Shown here: piece after piece, positions 32,728 through 43,420 of the stretch | How the letters are laid out: each line of letters opens with the position of its first letter | Position numbering within the stretch: the first letter of the stretch is position 1 | Origin: Actinernus sp. WN-2022 | Lineage: Eukaryota > Cnidaria > Anthozoa > Actiniaria > Actinernidae | DNA length: 64,000 nucleotides | Direction of reading: 5' to 3' | Assembly: GCA_030867875.1 (NCBI GenBank) | Contig: JAOWCC010001634.1 | Coordinates: 105,069,321 to 105,133,320 of the forward strand | Position numbers and translations under genes: made by a program | Notes under the pieces: generated by a model | What the model was told of the DNA's origin: nothing | Databases searched by the model: none | What the model saw: the letters and a program-made list of their open reading frames with translations, nothing else

Positions 32728-34665
32728 TTATCTCCCAATGACTACAGCCTGTTTTCTATCGCTAAGGTAAGATTTAAACCAGCGTAGAGCCTTTCCACAT
32801 ATGCCAAAGCGACAGGACAACCTCTCTAATAAGATCGTATGATCAACAGTATCGAAAGCTGCAGATAAATCTATCAATAACAAAATTACCGTACGCTTAT
32901 TGTCAATAGCAGCAACAATATCATTGTGAACTTTCACTAGCGCAGTTTCAGTGCTATGAAACTTCTTATAGGCTGATTGAAAAACCTCATCAAGATCATT
33001 ACCTTTAATGTAGTTATTAAGCTGAAGTGCCACAACTTTCTCAGTGAGTTTTGACATAAACATGAGGTTAGAAATAGGTCTAAAATTAGAAAACTCTTCG
33101 AAATTTAAGTTGTCTTTCTTCAGTAACGGATTTAGTAGAGCTAGCTTAAAAGAATCAGGCATAATAGAAGTATCTAGTGAGAGATTAATTATATCAGTCA
33201 TTACAGGAAGTAGCACGTGCACACAAGCTTTAAGGACATCGACAGGAACAGGGTCAAGGGCACAGGATTTAACAGTAGAGGCTTCTATCAGCTCAGCAAC
33301 TTGTTTTATAGAGACGCACTCAAAACCAGATAACTCACAGGCGCATATCACTGGTGTGGGGAGGTAAATCATAGGACCGCAACTCTCCGTAGCCAGGGAA
33401 TGACGTATACCAGCAATCTTATCAGTAAAATAGTCAGCAAAATAATTTGAAAGTTCCTTATCAGAACCGGAAGGTGGATAACGTACCTCCGCTTTTTTGT
33501 GAAGCAGCTTGTCGACAGTTTGAAAAAGAATGCGTTGATCATTCTTATTATCACTGATGATAGTGGAATAATACTTAATTTTAGATGACCTGATGGCGTT
33601 GTTAACAACTCCACATTGCGTAATGTAGCGTTGACGATCAATAGTAAGTTGTGAGGTACGCCAACGGCGCTCAAGTGCTCTCCAATACCTCTTCTCGATT
33701 GCTATTAGACCAGTAAACCATAGAGAAGCAGGTCGGATAGTTACAGTTCTAGTTTTCAGAGGGGCGTGATCGTTCAGCAGTGATGCCAGAACATCGTTAT
33801 ACTGAGAGATCAAATCACTCAGGTCGCTAGCTGGTTCAGTTAATAAAGTAGAGTTCTTTAGATCATGACAAAAAGTGGTATAGTCAATAGAACGCAACTT
33901 GCGATAAGAAATCTCGTTTTTCTCAAATATTGGTTTGGCAAGACGAAGATTACAATGCACAGTACTATGATCAGATATCACAGAGTCATGAAGGCGACAG
34001 TTACCAACAAACCCCTCACTCGCTCTAGAAATAAGCAGATCCAGAATATGGCCGTCACGGTGGGTAGGTTCCACAACGTGTTGAACAAGATTAAACGATT
34101 TCAGTAGGCGGAGAAATCGATTAGCGTCATGATTGTTAACTTTCTCAACATGAAAGTTGAAATCTCCAGCCAGTAACAAACGACCAGAAGTCAATACCAG
34201 TTGTTCCAAATAATTCCCAAATTCTTCAAGAAATAAGTTAACGCTGAGTTTATTGGCAGCTGATGGCGGTGGACGATATACAACAATAAACCTCACATTG
34301 TTATTCAACGACGATATCAAGATAACATCCATAGATTCAAAACTCGTAAAGTTCACTTGCAGCTGTTTCTTCGGTTTAAAACATTTCCTAAACATTAGGC
34401 CAACTCCTCCTCCGCGTGAAGTAATTCTTGGAACATGGAGAAACGTGTAATCGGTAGGACAAATATCACGGATAACGTACTCATTGTCATTATTCGTAGA
34501 GCTCAGGCACGTCTGCGTCAAAGCCAGAATATCAATATTGTTTTCAACAACGTAGTCCTTCACGATAAGGGATTTATTCATGATCGATCTTGAGTTGAGT
34601 AAGCAAAAGTCAAGACGTGGAGGTACAGACATGAAGCTCAACGGTTCTCGAGCCACCGAGATCAA
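32728..34665 (-). pseudogene. Retrotransposon endonuclease and N-terminal RT
   Basis: A 645-codon frame. The exonuclease/endonuclease/phosphatase domain is seen as LNSRSI, IDILALTQT (the catalytic E of LTET is Q here), the RGGGVG block, VVYRPP, LLAGDFN and ISDHSTVHC. The linker and RT start follow (LDPVPVDVLK, NFRPISN, HSTETALVKV, LLIDLSAAFDTVDH). It stops within the SYLSDRKQ block. The Q for E substitution in the LTET motif and the frame breaks on both sides indicate inactivity. Confidence 0.9.
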
Positions 34666-34676
34666 GTTATCAGTGT

Positions 34677-35354
34677 TTACACCGGTATGTTTCCATGCAT
34701 AATTATAAATGTTAGTTGTTGTTGTTCGATTCGATTAGATATTCTGATTGGAATAGGCAGTCGTCCTCTACCAGCTCGTTTCCCTCTATATCTAAAATAA
34801 CCATTCTGTTTAATGAACGGGAAAAATGAGTCAATGCCAATGAAATGATGCCGTCCATGCCGTAAGCTCATAAGTTCATTCCTGCTGTAATTTATATGTG
34901 GTGTCACAGATGCAATATGCAAATTCAGGTCAGTTTCAATCAGTTCTTGAGTATCCGAGGCTTTTTCGATCAATCTGATCAGTACAGGGCCAGGATTCGT
35001 AGCAACATCTTGATAAACAGTAATGTCGACAGGAGGGTCATGTCCAGGTATAGCCAAACACACAAATCCATGCTTTGACCATTTGCCAGCAGGCAAACGA
35101 GTTTTAAAAAATCCCGTTGATGTCAGTTTCCATTTAGATTTCCCGCGAAATTTCACAGCAGCTTTCCTTCCATAATCCTTGTCAGAGATCAGGTTAAAAC
35201 TAAATCCAGTGTCTTCAGGTACCAAGTTATCTTTGAAATGAGTTGAACATGAATTTTGGAAAGAAATTATCTCGTTGAATTCCCAAAAATATAAGATAAG
35301 AACAGACAATAGAATTTGTGTGGCCGCCATGTTCGGCGCCTGAATATGAATCAT
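34677..35354 (-). pseudogene. Retrotransposon N-terminal region with 2A-like motif
   Basis: A 225-codon frame. A better start may be the Met at residue 9. It opens with a hydrophobic segment at about residues 14-30, has a Lys/Arg-rich middle, and at 34986-35009 encodes DVATNPGP. This matches the 2A ribosome-skipping consensus D-V-E-x-N-P-G-P except for Ala in place of Glu. The downstream endonuclease frame follows after a single frame change near 34,680. In related elements a 2A motif separates an N-terminal peptide from the enzyme; that role here is inferred. Confidence 0.7.
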
Positions 35355-35360
35355 ACAGTT

Positions 35361-35723
35361 TTAGCCGGACATTTCCCCGAGTTTTTTATCTATTTTCAAT
35401 CAAATTCAAAGTCTGAATATGTCATTGTATTGCATTTATACATCTGAATTGCTAGTATTCTGTTGTTCAAATCCTGCGTTATCATAGTCATATCGTAAAA
35501 GCAATTAATAGACCAGACGTTTTTATACCGTTCTCACTGGCGAATTAAAGCACGACTTGCATGGGATGTTGGGAGGTAGAACACTCGAATGCTTGAAAAT
35601 CACACGTCTTCTGCTAATGATTTTCAAGCATTTCTCTCAGCAACTAGATATCGTCCTAAATTATAATTGTTTGTGCGTGTGCTAACAGTGATCTGACTGT
35701 TTGCATACTAATAGCGATGTGAA
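35361..35723. other. Non-coding flank
   Basis: TGTTGTTCAAATCC and the following blocks are shared with 48.5 kb in the same orientation. No gene recognised. Confidence 0.45.
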
Positions 35724-35945
35724 CACAGGTACCCCGAAAATTCAAAGAGAGGCTACTTTACTGAAAACACAGGTGACCCGAGACAACTGAGCCAAGCTAG
35801 GATAACACAGGTAGTCCGGATATATAAAGAGAGGGTACCGCACTGGTAACACAGGTAATCCGAAATAACTAAGTGCAACATAGGTAGAACCAAAATACAT
35901 AGTGAGGACAGGCAACCCGAAACTGCTAAGAGCGATTAAACGTAA
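35724..35945. repeat. AACACAGGTAACCCGAAA degenerate tandem repeat
   Basis: Five to six units at about 40-45 bp spacing read AACACAGGTA(A/G)(C/T)CCGA then an AAAGAGAGGGTACCGCACT-type spacer. The same array occurs at 48590-48800 in the same orientation on the other side of the Kolobok element, and loosely at 28.2-28.4 kb. Confidence 0.8.
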
Positions 35946-36181
35946 TTTTTTTTATATTTTAAAGGGAATCTCGGCTATAAAATACTATTGCTCTTAAATA
36001 AAACATGAATGTTCCTGTAATCCACTTTGAGGGTTTAAAATTGACAAGTCTGTCAATTTTACGAATGCCAAGCGATTTATTTTGGTTGTTTTGCGATTCA
36101 AGCTTCCCGGGGGCCGCCATTTTCTTTGGCGCACGGAATGCTGGGAGATTGTGACGTCAAAGTGTTGCACAGCTTTCCAAT

Positions 36182-37057
36182 ATGGCGGACGGTATTGACA
36201 TGGAAAGCAGTGACTCCTTATAGTTTTAAGCCCGAGTATTCCCAGAGCGATGACAGTACCGATTATGATGAATCTGGAGAGTCCAACAATGAAGCAGAAG
36301 ATATTGGACGCTTAGGAAATCTTCAATGGTGTAAATGTGGAAAATGTAATACAACAACACTAACTTCTCCAACGGAATGTTTATGTTGTATGGAGATTCC
36401 TACAGCTGCATCTCTAATATGATTGAATGATTAGGCATCCATAAAGTGCATCACTGAACACTGTGATTTTTCAGAAGTTTGTTTGTCCAAAGCGGTACTG
36501 AGGACCGCATTCTACGACTGAAACATGCAGTTCCGGGACGGAATAACTTTAACAATTTACCACGAGAGCTGCCAAACAAGTAAGATGGTTGCATCCATTG
36601 TTTGTTGCTTTATGAACATCAAATAAGATTTACAGTTGCACATGAGCTGTTTGCCTTGTAATGGTTATTATCTTTTCTAAATTTACCGAACGGAAATAGT
36701 TGGTAAGTAGGAAAGTACAAAACATTAGCTTAATTAATCACCAGTCACACCCTTTTTCGCTAAAGCAGTTAAACGATAATTGTTGTAGTAAAACAATAAA
36801 TCTCAGACATTAAATTTCAGAACAAAAGTCTTTATTTTGCTAAAGTTTTCTGCTAATAAACTTTGTTAAATGTTGCAGAACGAATCGATGGTTGGCCTAT
36901 ACCCAGTTTGCCTATTGGATTCATAACAAGCTAGGAAGAGGTGTAAGAAGTTGTTCCTGCATGTCTTGTCCACCACATTCGCTGTACATTTCCAGCTGAA
37001 GATGGGATATATACTGGATTTAAGTTCTCAAGCATTCAGAACATACCAGAATCATAA
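36182..37057 (+). pseudogene. P2X7-like intracellular-domain gene, two exons, frameshifted
   Basis: Starts at ATGGCGGAC just inside the left TIR. An acidic segment is followed by WCKCGKCN and CLCCMEI (a Cys-cluster as in the P2X7 C-terminal zinc domain), then after a frameshift CITEHCDF and VLRTAFYD. A GTAAGA donor at 36580 and a TTGCAG acceptor ending at 36878 border a probable 299-bp intron. Exon 2 reads RWLAYTQFAYWIHNKLGRG and, after another frameshift, VVPACLVHHIR and GFKF. This domain travels with several cnidarian transposons; its job is unknown. At least three frame breaks make it a pseudogene. Confidence 0.75.
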
Positions 37058-37063
37058 AGGAAC

Positions 37064-37370
37064 TTATTCAGTTGGACAACTGAATTTTTCTGAATATGCT
37101 GAAGAATGCTTCATTAACTGTTATTCCACATACCAAAATTCAGATATTATGTAACACACAGGTTTGGTAATATTGCCATTTATTCACAAACATTAGAATA
37201 AGACCTAAAGATAGATACAAATTAATACAAAATCTAAAATATTAATTACACAGCCTGTACTGGAGACAATACATAACTTGTGACAGTCAAAGAGACTATT
37301 TCTGTGTGGAGAATACATCCAAAAGTAACAAAATACAACTCCTGAGTATTGAGGTGACTAAATATGTTAC
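37064..37370. other. Kolobok interior, non-coding
   Basis: AT-rich spacer between the P2X7-like gene and the Gypsy insertion. Nothing recognised. Confidence 0.4.
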
Positions 37371-37543
37371 TGTTAAGTATTCGTCCATCAAGTGTTAGAC
37401 CACAAGGTATAACAAATGAAGTTTAATCGTGAACTAACCAAACCATAACTGTACAACAACATGGCGGAAGACGAAGCCCTCGTGGCGTGCGTCAAAACGA
37501 GGCTTACCAATTCGTACCCAGAATTCCATACGAATACACCACA
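37371..37543 (-). repeat. Gypsy 3' LTR
   Basis: 173 bp, starting TGTTAAGTAT and ending ACACCACA on the plus strand. Nearly identical to 43243-43415. Confidence 0.93.
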
Positions 37544-37646
37544 TCTTCCCCCTTCTAATATAACACTACAAAATAAAATAGTTCCAGCTGTACTAGGCAG
37601 TTCAAGGGCATAGTTCTAATAAAACTGCAATGTTCTGAGTCCCTTC

Positions 37647-38927
37647 TTACCCATTCTCAATTAACCTGTCTGGTGTCTTTCGCACCCTACAAGACCGACG
37701 AAGTGGCAGCTGAACTGCTTCAGAAGGCTGGTTCGCTGCAAGTGCTGACTTTGCTCCTGTGGTCTGTAGTACTTCTTCTTTACTCTGACCTTGGCCAAAT
37801 GCAGACTCTGCTGGAACACCTACTGGAATGTCCACCGGTATCTTCATGGAAACTGGCAACTCTGCTCCTGGAAGGTTGATCTGTGGTTCCATTTCTATAC
37901 TAGGTTGAGGAACTGCGCTGCCCATGCTGTCGCGTCTTACATGATCAACGTGTCGCTTCCAAATCCGACCGTCATTTAGAACTATGATAAAAGAGTTAGG
38001 TCCACTTCGTTCAGCTATAGATCCTGGCCACCAGGTGTCCTCTTTCCGCACATCCTTCACCAGAACTCTGTCACCTGGGTAAAACTCTCTGAACTTAGCA
38101 TGTGCATCGTGTGTTGCTTTCTGTTTTGCCTGCGTGTCCATGACCTTCTCCCCCGTATTTGGACGAAGGAGTGTTAACCGAGTTCGCAGTTCGCGACCTA
38201 TGAACAGACTAGAAGGGGTTCTACCAGTTGTTGGATGCTTGGTCGACCGATAGGTTAGCAGGAAATTTGCAATACGCTGGTGAACAGACAATTTGCTACC
38301 CTTGCAATATGACATGTGGTTCTTAAATGATTGAACCATTCGCTCTGCTAAACCGTTACTTGCTGCGTGGTAAGGTGCTACTCGTATGTGTTTTACCCCA
38401 TTCATACTTAAGAAATGTGCAAATTCCTCACTGCGAAAATGAGGTCCATTGTCATTTACACAGTGAACCGGCACTCCATATCTCGCAAACAAGTCTCGTA
38501 AGATGACGATTGTTGCCGACGTAGTTGTGCTTCGTGAAATAAAGAATATCTCTGGCCAACGAGAATGTGCATCTACAACAATGGGATAGTGTCCATTTCC
38601 GTCTTCTTCATAATCAACATGAATGCGATGCCAAGGGTTTCTTGGCCACATCCAAGGCGCAAGTGGAGCTACAGCGGGTGTTTTTCTAACCTGCTGACAA
38701 CTACTACAGTTTCTCACCATTAGTTCAATTTCCAGATCGATGTTTGGCCACCATAGATAACTGCGCGCCAGCTCTTTCATACGTAAGATGCCAGGATGCC
38801 CTGTGTGCAACTCTTCTAGCATATCCTCCTGGTATCGATTGGGAATAACAACTCGTAGTCCCCATAACAGACAATCTTGTTCAGTTGACAACTCATAACG
38901 ACGATTGAAGAATGGTTTTAACCGCAT
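37647..38927 (-). CDS. Gypsy integrase
   Basis: A 426-codon frame. The H2C2 zinc-binding domain is seen as HTGHPG...C-SC near residues 42-79. The catalytic core has WHRIHVDYEE (first Asp), VNDNGPHFRSEEF (second Asp) and AASNGLAERMVQSFK (Glu). The C-terminal region has GDRVLVKDV and an IWKRHVDHVR block before a Pro/Ser-rich tail. Intact length for the family; the start used here is internal to the original polyprotein. Confidence 0.93.
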   Translation of the reverse strand: MRLKPFFNRRYELSTEQDCLLWGLRVVIPNRYQEDMLEELHTGHPGILRMKELARSYLWWPNIDLEIELMVRNCSSCQQVRKTPAVAPLAPWMWPRNPWHRIHVDYEEDGNGHYPIVVDAHSRWPEIFFISRSTTTSATIVILRDLFARYGVPVHCVNDNGPHFRSEEFAHFLSMNGVKHIRVAPYHAASNGLAERMVQSFKNHMSYCKGSKLSVHQRIANFLLTYRSTKHPTTGRTPSSLFIGRELRTRLTLLRPNTGEKVMDTQAKQKATHDAHAKFREFYPGDRVLVKDVRKEDTWWPGSIAERSGPNSFIIVLNDGRIWKRHVDHVRRDSMGSAVPQPSIEMEPQINLPGAELPVSMKIPVDIPVGVPAESAFGQGQSKEEVLQTTGAKSALAANQPSEAVQLPLRRSCRVRKTPDRLIENG

Positions 38928-39057
38928 GTCTTCAACCTGCTATGGCCATCCATGCCTGACAAACTCCAACACCTTGGACAAAACTGGATCCACTCGTGTT
39001 GCATGACTTATCTCCTTATACGTAATAGGTAAACAATTAATCAACCGTTCCTCAACG

Positions 39058-39318
39058 TTATAGACAGCATTTTCTTCCCCAGCCGTAGAAGACAAAGGTA
39101 ATCGTGACAGTGCATCTGCGACTGCATTTTGTTTCGATGGAACTGTAGTTGAAAGCTGCTAGAATGATTGACCACCGTTGAAGGCGCGAGGCTGCAAGCG
39201 AGGGTATCGCTGTTTTTGGGCCAAAAATTATCTCCAGAGGTTTATGGTCTGTCAAAATTGTAAAGTGTCTGCCATATAAATACATGTGAAACCGCTTTAA
39301 TCCAAACATGATCGCCAA
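39058..39318 (-). pseudogene. Gypsy RNase H, C-terminal fragment
   Basis: Reads IMFGLKRFHMYLYGRHFTIL, TDHKPLEIIFG and RLQRWSIIL, the diagnostic end of Gypsy RNase H including the TDHK catalytic Asp. Out of frame with RT and integrase through short indels. Confidence 0.9.
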
Positions 39319-39325
39319 TGCTTCC

Positions 39326-40456
39326 TTATCTATTTGAGCATAGCGTTTCTCGTGCTAGTTCAATGTTCGCGAAGCGTAGTTCGCGAAGCGTAGTGCCATT
39401 GTGATACACCTGCATGATAACAGCACCCAACCCGTATGCCGAAGCATCGACTGACAATTCCACTGGAAGTCCTGGGTCGTAATGTGCGAGAACTGTCTCG
39501 GATGTTAATGCCTGCTTTACATCACTGAATGCTTGAAGGCAGTTTGCCGTCCAATTCCATGGCTTGTTTCCCAGTAACTCATACAAGGGGTGAGCTAACG
39601 TAGACAATTTCGGAATGAAATTGCTAAGTGCAGCTAGCATTCCCAAGAAGGAACGTAATTCAGTCACGTTACGTGGTGTGGGAGCCTCATTGATGGCTTT
39701 CACCTTTTCATCCGTAGGCTGAAGCACATGTTCTGAGAATCTCAGGCCAAAGTAGATGACCGAAGGTGACATGAACACACATTTCGAGAGTTTAACTCTC
39801 AAACCGAACTTTTGGAATTGCTTAAAGACTGCCTCAAAATTCCTCAGGTGCTCTTCGTCGCCAACGCCTCCCACTAACAGATCATCCATAATAACACAAG
39901 TTCCATTCAGTCCTGCAAGTACTTGCTCAATAAACCGTTGCCAAATCGCTGGACTAGAGGATATTCCAAATGGTAACCTTGTATAGCGAAAAAGACCCTT
40001 GTGGGTGTTGATTGTGCACAGCTTTTGAGACTCTTCATCGAGCATCAGCTGTTGGTAAGCACTACGTAGATCAATCTTAGTGAACTTCTTCCACGTTGAC
40101 ACTTTCCCTCGTATTTCCTCCAAGGTTGGAATTGGGAATTGTTCTGTCAGGATTGCTGGATTGACTGTGCCCTTGTAATCACCGCACAACCTGACAGAAC
40201 CGTCTGTCTTAGGAACACAGACTATGGGTGTAGCCCAATCACAAACTTCTACTGGCTCAATAACACCCTCATTCTCCATGCGTCGCAGCTCCTCCTCCAC
40301 TGCCGACCGTACTGCGTAGGGTACTGGACGAGGCCTCTGAAATACCGGTCTTACCGACGCCTTTAGATGCAACTTAGCTGTTACGCCCTTAACCGTACCC
40401 AGTTCAGGATTAAATAACTCAACATAGCGTTCCTTAAGGTCTCGATAAAGGTTCAA
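39326..40456 (-). CDS. Gypsy reverse transcriptase
   Basis: A 376-codon frame covering all RT blocks: GVIEPV, WATPIVCVPK, DGSVRLCGDYK, TKIDLRSAYQQ (catalytic Asp), TRLPFGISSSPAIWQ, CVIMDDLLV (the YxDD position, DD intact), CVFMSPSVIYFG and LRSFLGMLAALSNFIP. It then starts RNase H with SVDASAYGLGAV. Frame break near 39,320 before the rest of RNase H. Confidence 0.93.
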   Translation of the reverse strand: MNLYRDLKERYVELFNPELGTVKGVTAKLHLKASVRPVFQRPRPVPYAVRSAVEEELRRMENEGVIEPVEVCDWATPIVCVPKTDGSVRLCGDYKGTVNPAILTEQFPIPTLEEIRGKVSTWKKFTKIDLRSAYQQLMLDEESQKLCTINTHKGLFRYTRLPFGISSSPAIWQRFIEQVLAGLNGTCVIMDDLLVGGVGDEEHLRNFEAVFKQFQKFGLRVKLSKCVFMSPSVIYFGLRFSEHVLQPTDEKVKAINEAPTPRNVTELRSFLGMLAALSNFIPKLSTLAHPLYELLGNKPWNWTANCLQAFSDVKQALTSETVLAHYDPGLPVELSVDASAYGLGAVIMQVYHNGTTLRELRFANIELARETLCSNR

Positions 40457-41775
40457 AATGGAAAAGTTTCGAAAATGCGTTTTTTCACAAATTCTAAATC
40501 TAAAAGCCCTAATCTAGCATCACAAAAATACTCAAACTCAAAAAAAATAATTAAAGCCTTGAAAATGCGACTTTCTGATTTTCCGCTAAAAAGGGCGCGA
40601 AAAATGATTGACAGCTGCTGTCATTTAAGGGCATGTTATTTCATTCTCGCTATCCTGTGATTTTATGCGCTACTTTTTGGTCGTAAAGTTTTCCTACGTT
40701 TATAATGCAATGCCCAAAAGTGTAAAAGTAGATCTTTCTTGGTGCCGTATTCAAAAAAGAAGAAGAAAAAAAATTGTAATAATTTAGTTTGTGAGTAAAT
40801 TTGGAAGCGGGTGTAAAGTTCTTTATAGGACAAACAATACAATGGCTGGAGGGATTATACTCAAGTTCCAAGAAGTTAGAATCATCGAAGACTGAAAGTC
40901 TACAAAGAATGAAGCAATAAAGTTTTGTTATCTTCAATTTAAAGAGAGCTATGTTTTGCCGGTTTTGTTTCAGCGCTATGAAAATTTTTCGAATAACAAA
41001 CAGTCTACCGTGTGTTTTCCCTGCATGATATTAATTGTTTGCTTATTGTGGTGCCATTTTTCTGTACTCCTAAAAGAGTGTTTCTTCTTGAAATTAAGCT
41101 GGAATCGACACTATAGCTAACTAGTTTCTGTAGAAGTATCGAGCATCGGTGAACGTATCGTAGCTTTCTCTGTTCTGCAGCTCGTCTGAACTTTGTAATC
41201 GGCCGAGACTGAATACAACACGAATCGCTCTGATTGGCTAATGTTAATGAGATTACCCTTGGAGGCGGGACTTCTTAGTCAACCGTGAAATGAATCGAAA
41301 ACCTTTATCGGGCTGTTTCTCGGCTCTTTTTTTCGGCCAAAAACAGAACTTTATTGAAGTCCAGCCTTTTAGCGTTTTGTCCAATTTTCCTAAATGTTTC
41401 ACAAGTCGTAGAAAACAGCCGTTTCTCGAATACTGTGTCGGGGAATTTTGAAATTATTTTTCGTTCAGGTTTTATGACCTGGTTTGTATAAAAATGGAAT
41501 GAAAAACTACTTTTTCAACTTTGAAAAGGGATAAAATCTGTAATACGCAATATATAAAAAATGGCCGACACAGTATTTAAGTCAATTTAGTTGGGATTCG
41601 TAAGGGCTAATTAAGAACAAAATTGTTTCAAAGCCCGAAGGGCTGAACTCCTTCTGGCGGACGGAGTCATTTCGCGTAGAAAGTTATACAACATCTACGC
41701 TTTTCACATTTGTTCAAAACGGATTAAATATATACTTTATTCAATTCAAGACCTTTAAAACGGTATATAGTACGT
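40457..41775. other. Non-coding segment interrupting Gypsy pol
   Basis: No retroelement coding is seen on either strand, while protease and RT sequences stop sharply at its two edges. It includes small frames without features and a 41,160-41,300 patch of mixed composition. Probably a nested insertion of an unidentified element. I could not define terminal repeats or a target duplication. Confidence 0.5.
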
Positions 41776-42117
41776 CTATGTGGCTGTAATTCCGACGTTG
41801 CAAGAGCGTTTTTCCGAAATGACACGTCGAACTTTTATCGAGACCTTAAGGTGCTCAATTCGTTCATCGTTATCTCGTTCAACTGAGAATTGCCCATTAC
41901 TTGGTGGAAACAGGTTTTTCCAATCCAGACGGATTTTTGACATCCACGATCTCCCAAGTAATGGAGGTGCATAACGCTCTGCTCGCACAATAAGTAATGG
42001 CAGTGTTTCCTGTTGTCCCTTGTATTCCACGTCAACCAAAATTTGCCCTGCAATGTTTAACGGATTTATTGACTGGTCGCAACGGAAGGTATTTGAAATG
42101 TTTTTCAAAATCAGCAT
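41776..42117 (-). pseudogene. Gypsy protease C-terminus and linker
   Basis: A frame of 113 codons reading GQILVDVEYKGQQETLPLLIV and PPLLGRSWM, blocks found after the active site in Gypsy proteases. It ends at the 1.3-kb non-coding segment that separates it from RT. Confidence 0.8.
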
Positions 42118-42730
42118 AACTCATGATAGATGCGGTTGCTCCGGTGTCGACTTCCATGAGAACTTCAATATCTTCAACTAGAATTGGAACCTTAACTGCC
42201 GGTGACGAAATTCCAGTCTTTCGTGACTCAGATTGTTGCACCCCATCTATGTTAAAAATTGACCCGAAAAAGTCATTGGCCGAGTCATCTTCCTCAGTCT
42301 CTTCTTCCAGTACATCTTGGTCTGCGTGACATACGTGCCGTCCATCATTCCTATAGGGTATATTGCCTTTACATTCAGATTGCAAATGTCCCGTTTTGTG
42401 ACACTTGTAGCATTCCGCGTTTTTGTGTTTACAATCTTCCTGCCTATGGCTGGATAAACCACAGCGGTAACATTTCTTCTTAGCTTTCACCGGCTGATCT
42501 GGTTCTGCTTCTCTCGGGTGACCCAGGCTGCGATTGTGTGACCCTGAGTTGTCACGTCTGATTTTGTTTACTCCACTGGCAAAACTATCTCCGTGAGATT
42601 TTCCCAGCTCTTGGACATCCTTTTGTGCCGTTTCTTGAGCTATTGCAGCGTCCACCGCTGCTTGGAATGTATAGTCGTTTAATTTGCTCTGAGCGTAAAC
42701 CACAAATGAAACGATCCCGTAAACTGTCAT
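42032..42730 (-). CDS. Gypsy nucleocapsid and aspartic protease
   Basis: Two CCHC knuckles (CYRCGLSSHRQEDC and CYKCHKTGHLQSEC, around residues 84-120) are followed by an acidic linker and the retropepsin active site MEVDTGATASIMS near residue 195, with the catalytic DTG triad intact. It overlaps the upstream Gag frame (42585-42730), consistent with a frameshift between them, and continues after another break into 41776-42117. Confidence 0.88.
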   Translation of the reverse strand: MTVYGIVSFVVYAQSKLNDYTFQAAVDAAIAQETAQKDVQELGKSHGDSFASGVNKIRRDNSGSHNRSLGHPREAEPDQPVKAKKKCYRCGLSSHRQEDCKHKNAECYKCHKTGHLQSECKGNIPYRNDGRHVCHADQDVLEEETEEDDSANDFFGSIFNIDGVQQSESRKTGISSPAVKVPILVEDIEVLMEVDTGATASIMSYADFEKHFKYLPLRPVNKSVKHCRANFG

Positions 42731-43118
42731 TCAACTGATCATTCGTAAACTCACATGTTCCTGCAAGTTTCTTTAATTCTCTCACAAAATCCGCAATTGA
42801 CTGCCCTGGTTTCTGGGAAGCAGAATGAAAACGGTATCGTTCCGCCACTTTTAGGCGAGTAGGCTTGAAATGACCACGCAATAGAGTAGCGAGTTCGTCG
42901 AAGGTTCTTGTATTCGGGGGTGTGGGATACGCTAAGTCTTTCACCACACGATACGTTTTGCTCCCAATAGATGTCAATAAGATCGCCCGTCGTTTTGCAG
43001 CATTATCTGCGTCATCCTCTATATCATACGCGATGAAATATTCCTGAAGTCGTTCCAGATAACTTTCAATATCCTCGGCTTCGGCGTCGAACTCGTCAAA
43101 GGGTGGTCTTCCCGCCAT
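42585..43118 (-). CDS. gag: Gypsy Gag, N-terminal part
   Basis: A 177-codon frame starting MAGRPPFDEF, 125 bp inside the 5' LTR. Its capsid-type region has FDELATLLRGHFKP, ERYRFHSASQKPGQSI, FVRELKKLA and LRDRFICGL, the standard retrotransposon Gag core. The frame then breaks near 42,700, and the next frame (42032-42730) carries the zinc knuckles. The break is probably a one-base indel. Gag would form the cytoplasmic particle. Confidence 0.88.
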   Translation of the reverse strand: MAGRPPFDEFDAEAEDIESYLERLQEYFIAYDIEDDADNAAKRRAILLTSIGSKTYRVVKDLAYPTPPNTRTFDELATLLRGHFKPTRLKVAERYRFHSASQKPGQSIADFVRELKKLAGTCEFTNDQLNDSLRDRFICGLRSEQIKRLYIPSSGGRCNSSRNGTKGCPRAGKISRR

Positions 43119-43242
43119 TTATTTCCAGTGTTTGTGGTGAAATTATGAATCGTGCCTCTTCAATCCGAATTTCCACAATTCTCCGTGAACTTCCCCGTTA
43201 TTTGCAATGCCAGTATATACGTACCAATATCCTCGTCGCCAC

Positions 43243-43415
43243 TGTTAAGTATTCGTCCATCAAGTGTTAGACCACAAGGTATAACAAATGAAGTTTAATC
43301 GTGAACTAACCAAACCATAACTGTACAACAACATGGCGGAAGACGAAGCCCTCGTGGCGTGCGTCAAAACGAAGCTTACCAATTCGTATCCAGAATTCCA
43401 TTCGAATACACCACA
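43243..43415 (-). repeat. Gypsy 5' LTR
   Basis: 173 bp. Transcription runs leftward from here, and the primer-binding-like site lies directly inside it. Confidence 0.93.
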
Positions 43416-43420
43416 GTAAC

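Larger units (their letters stand above)
31570..35360 (-). mobile_element. Nearly full-length CR1/L2-like non-LTR retrotransposon
   Basis: The minus-strand element has an N-terminal region with a 2A-like motif, an apurinic-type endonuclease, an RT, and a 3' end with a (TTA)n tail at 31,570-31,600 after a GTAAAGCGACATAGGGCAAC-type 3' UTR. Only two frame breaks and a few degenerate residues separate it from an intact ORF, so it is relatively young. The 5' boundary near 35,360 is approximate. Confidence 0.85.
37366..43420 (-). mobile_element. Gypsy/Ty3 LTR retrotransposon nested in Kolobok
   Basis: LTRs of 173 bp at 37371-37543 and 43243-43415 differ at three positions that I can see. They have TG...CA ends and are bordered by GTTAC and GTAAC, a 5-bp target duplication with one change. 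The coding strand is minus. Next to the 5' LTR is a primer-binding-like TGGCGACGAGGAT, and next to the 3' LTR a purine tract AGAAGGGGGAAGA. Order is gag, protease, RT, RNase H, integrase, as in Ty3/Gypsy. A 1.3-kb non-coding segment interrupts pol. Confidence 0.93.
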
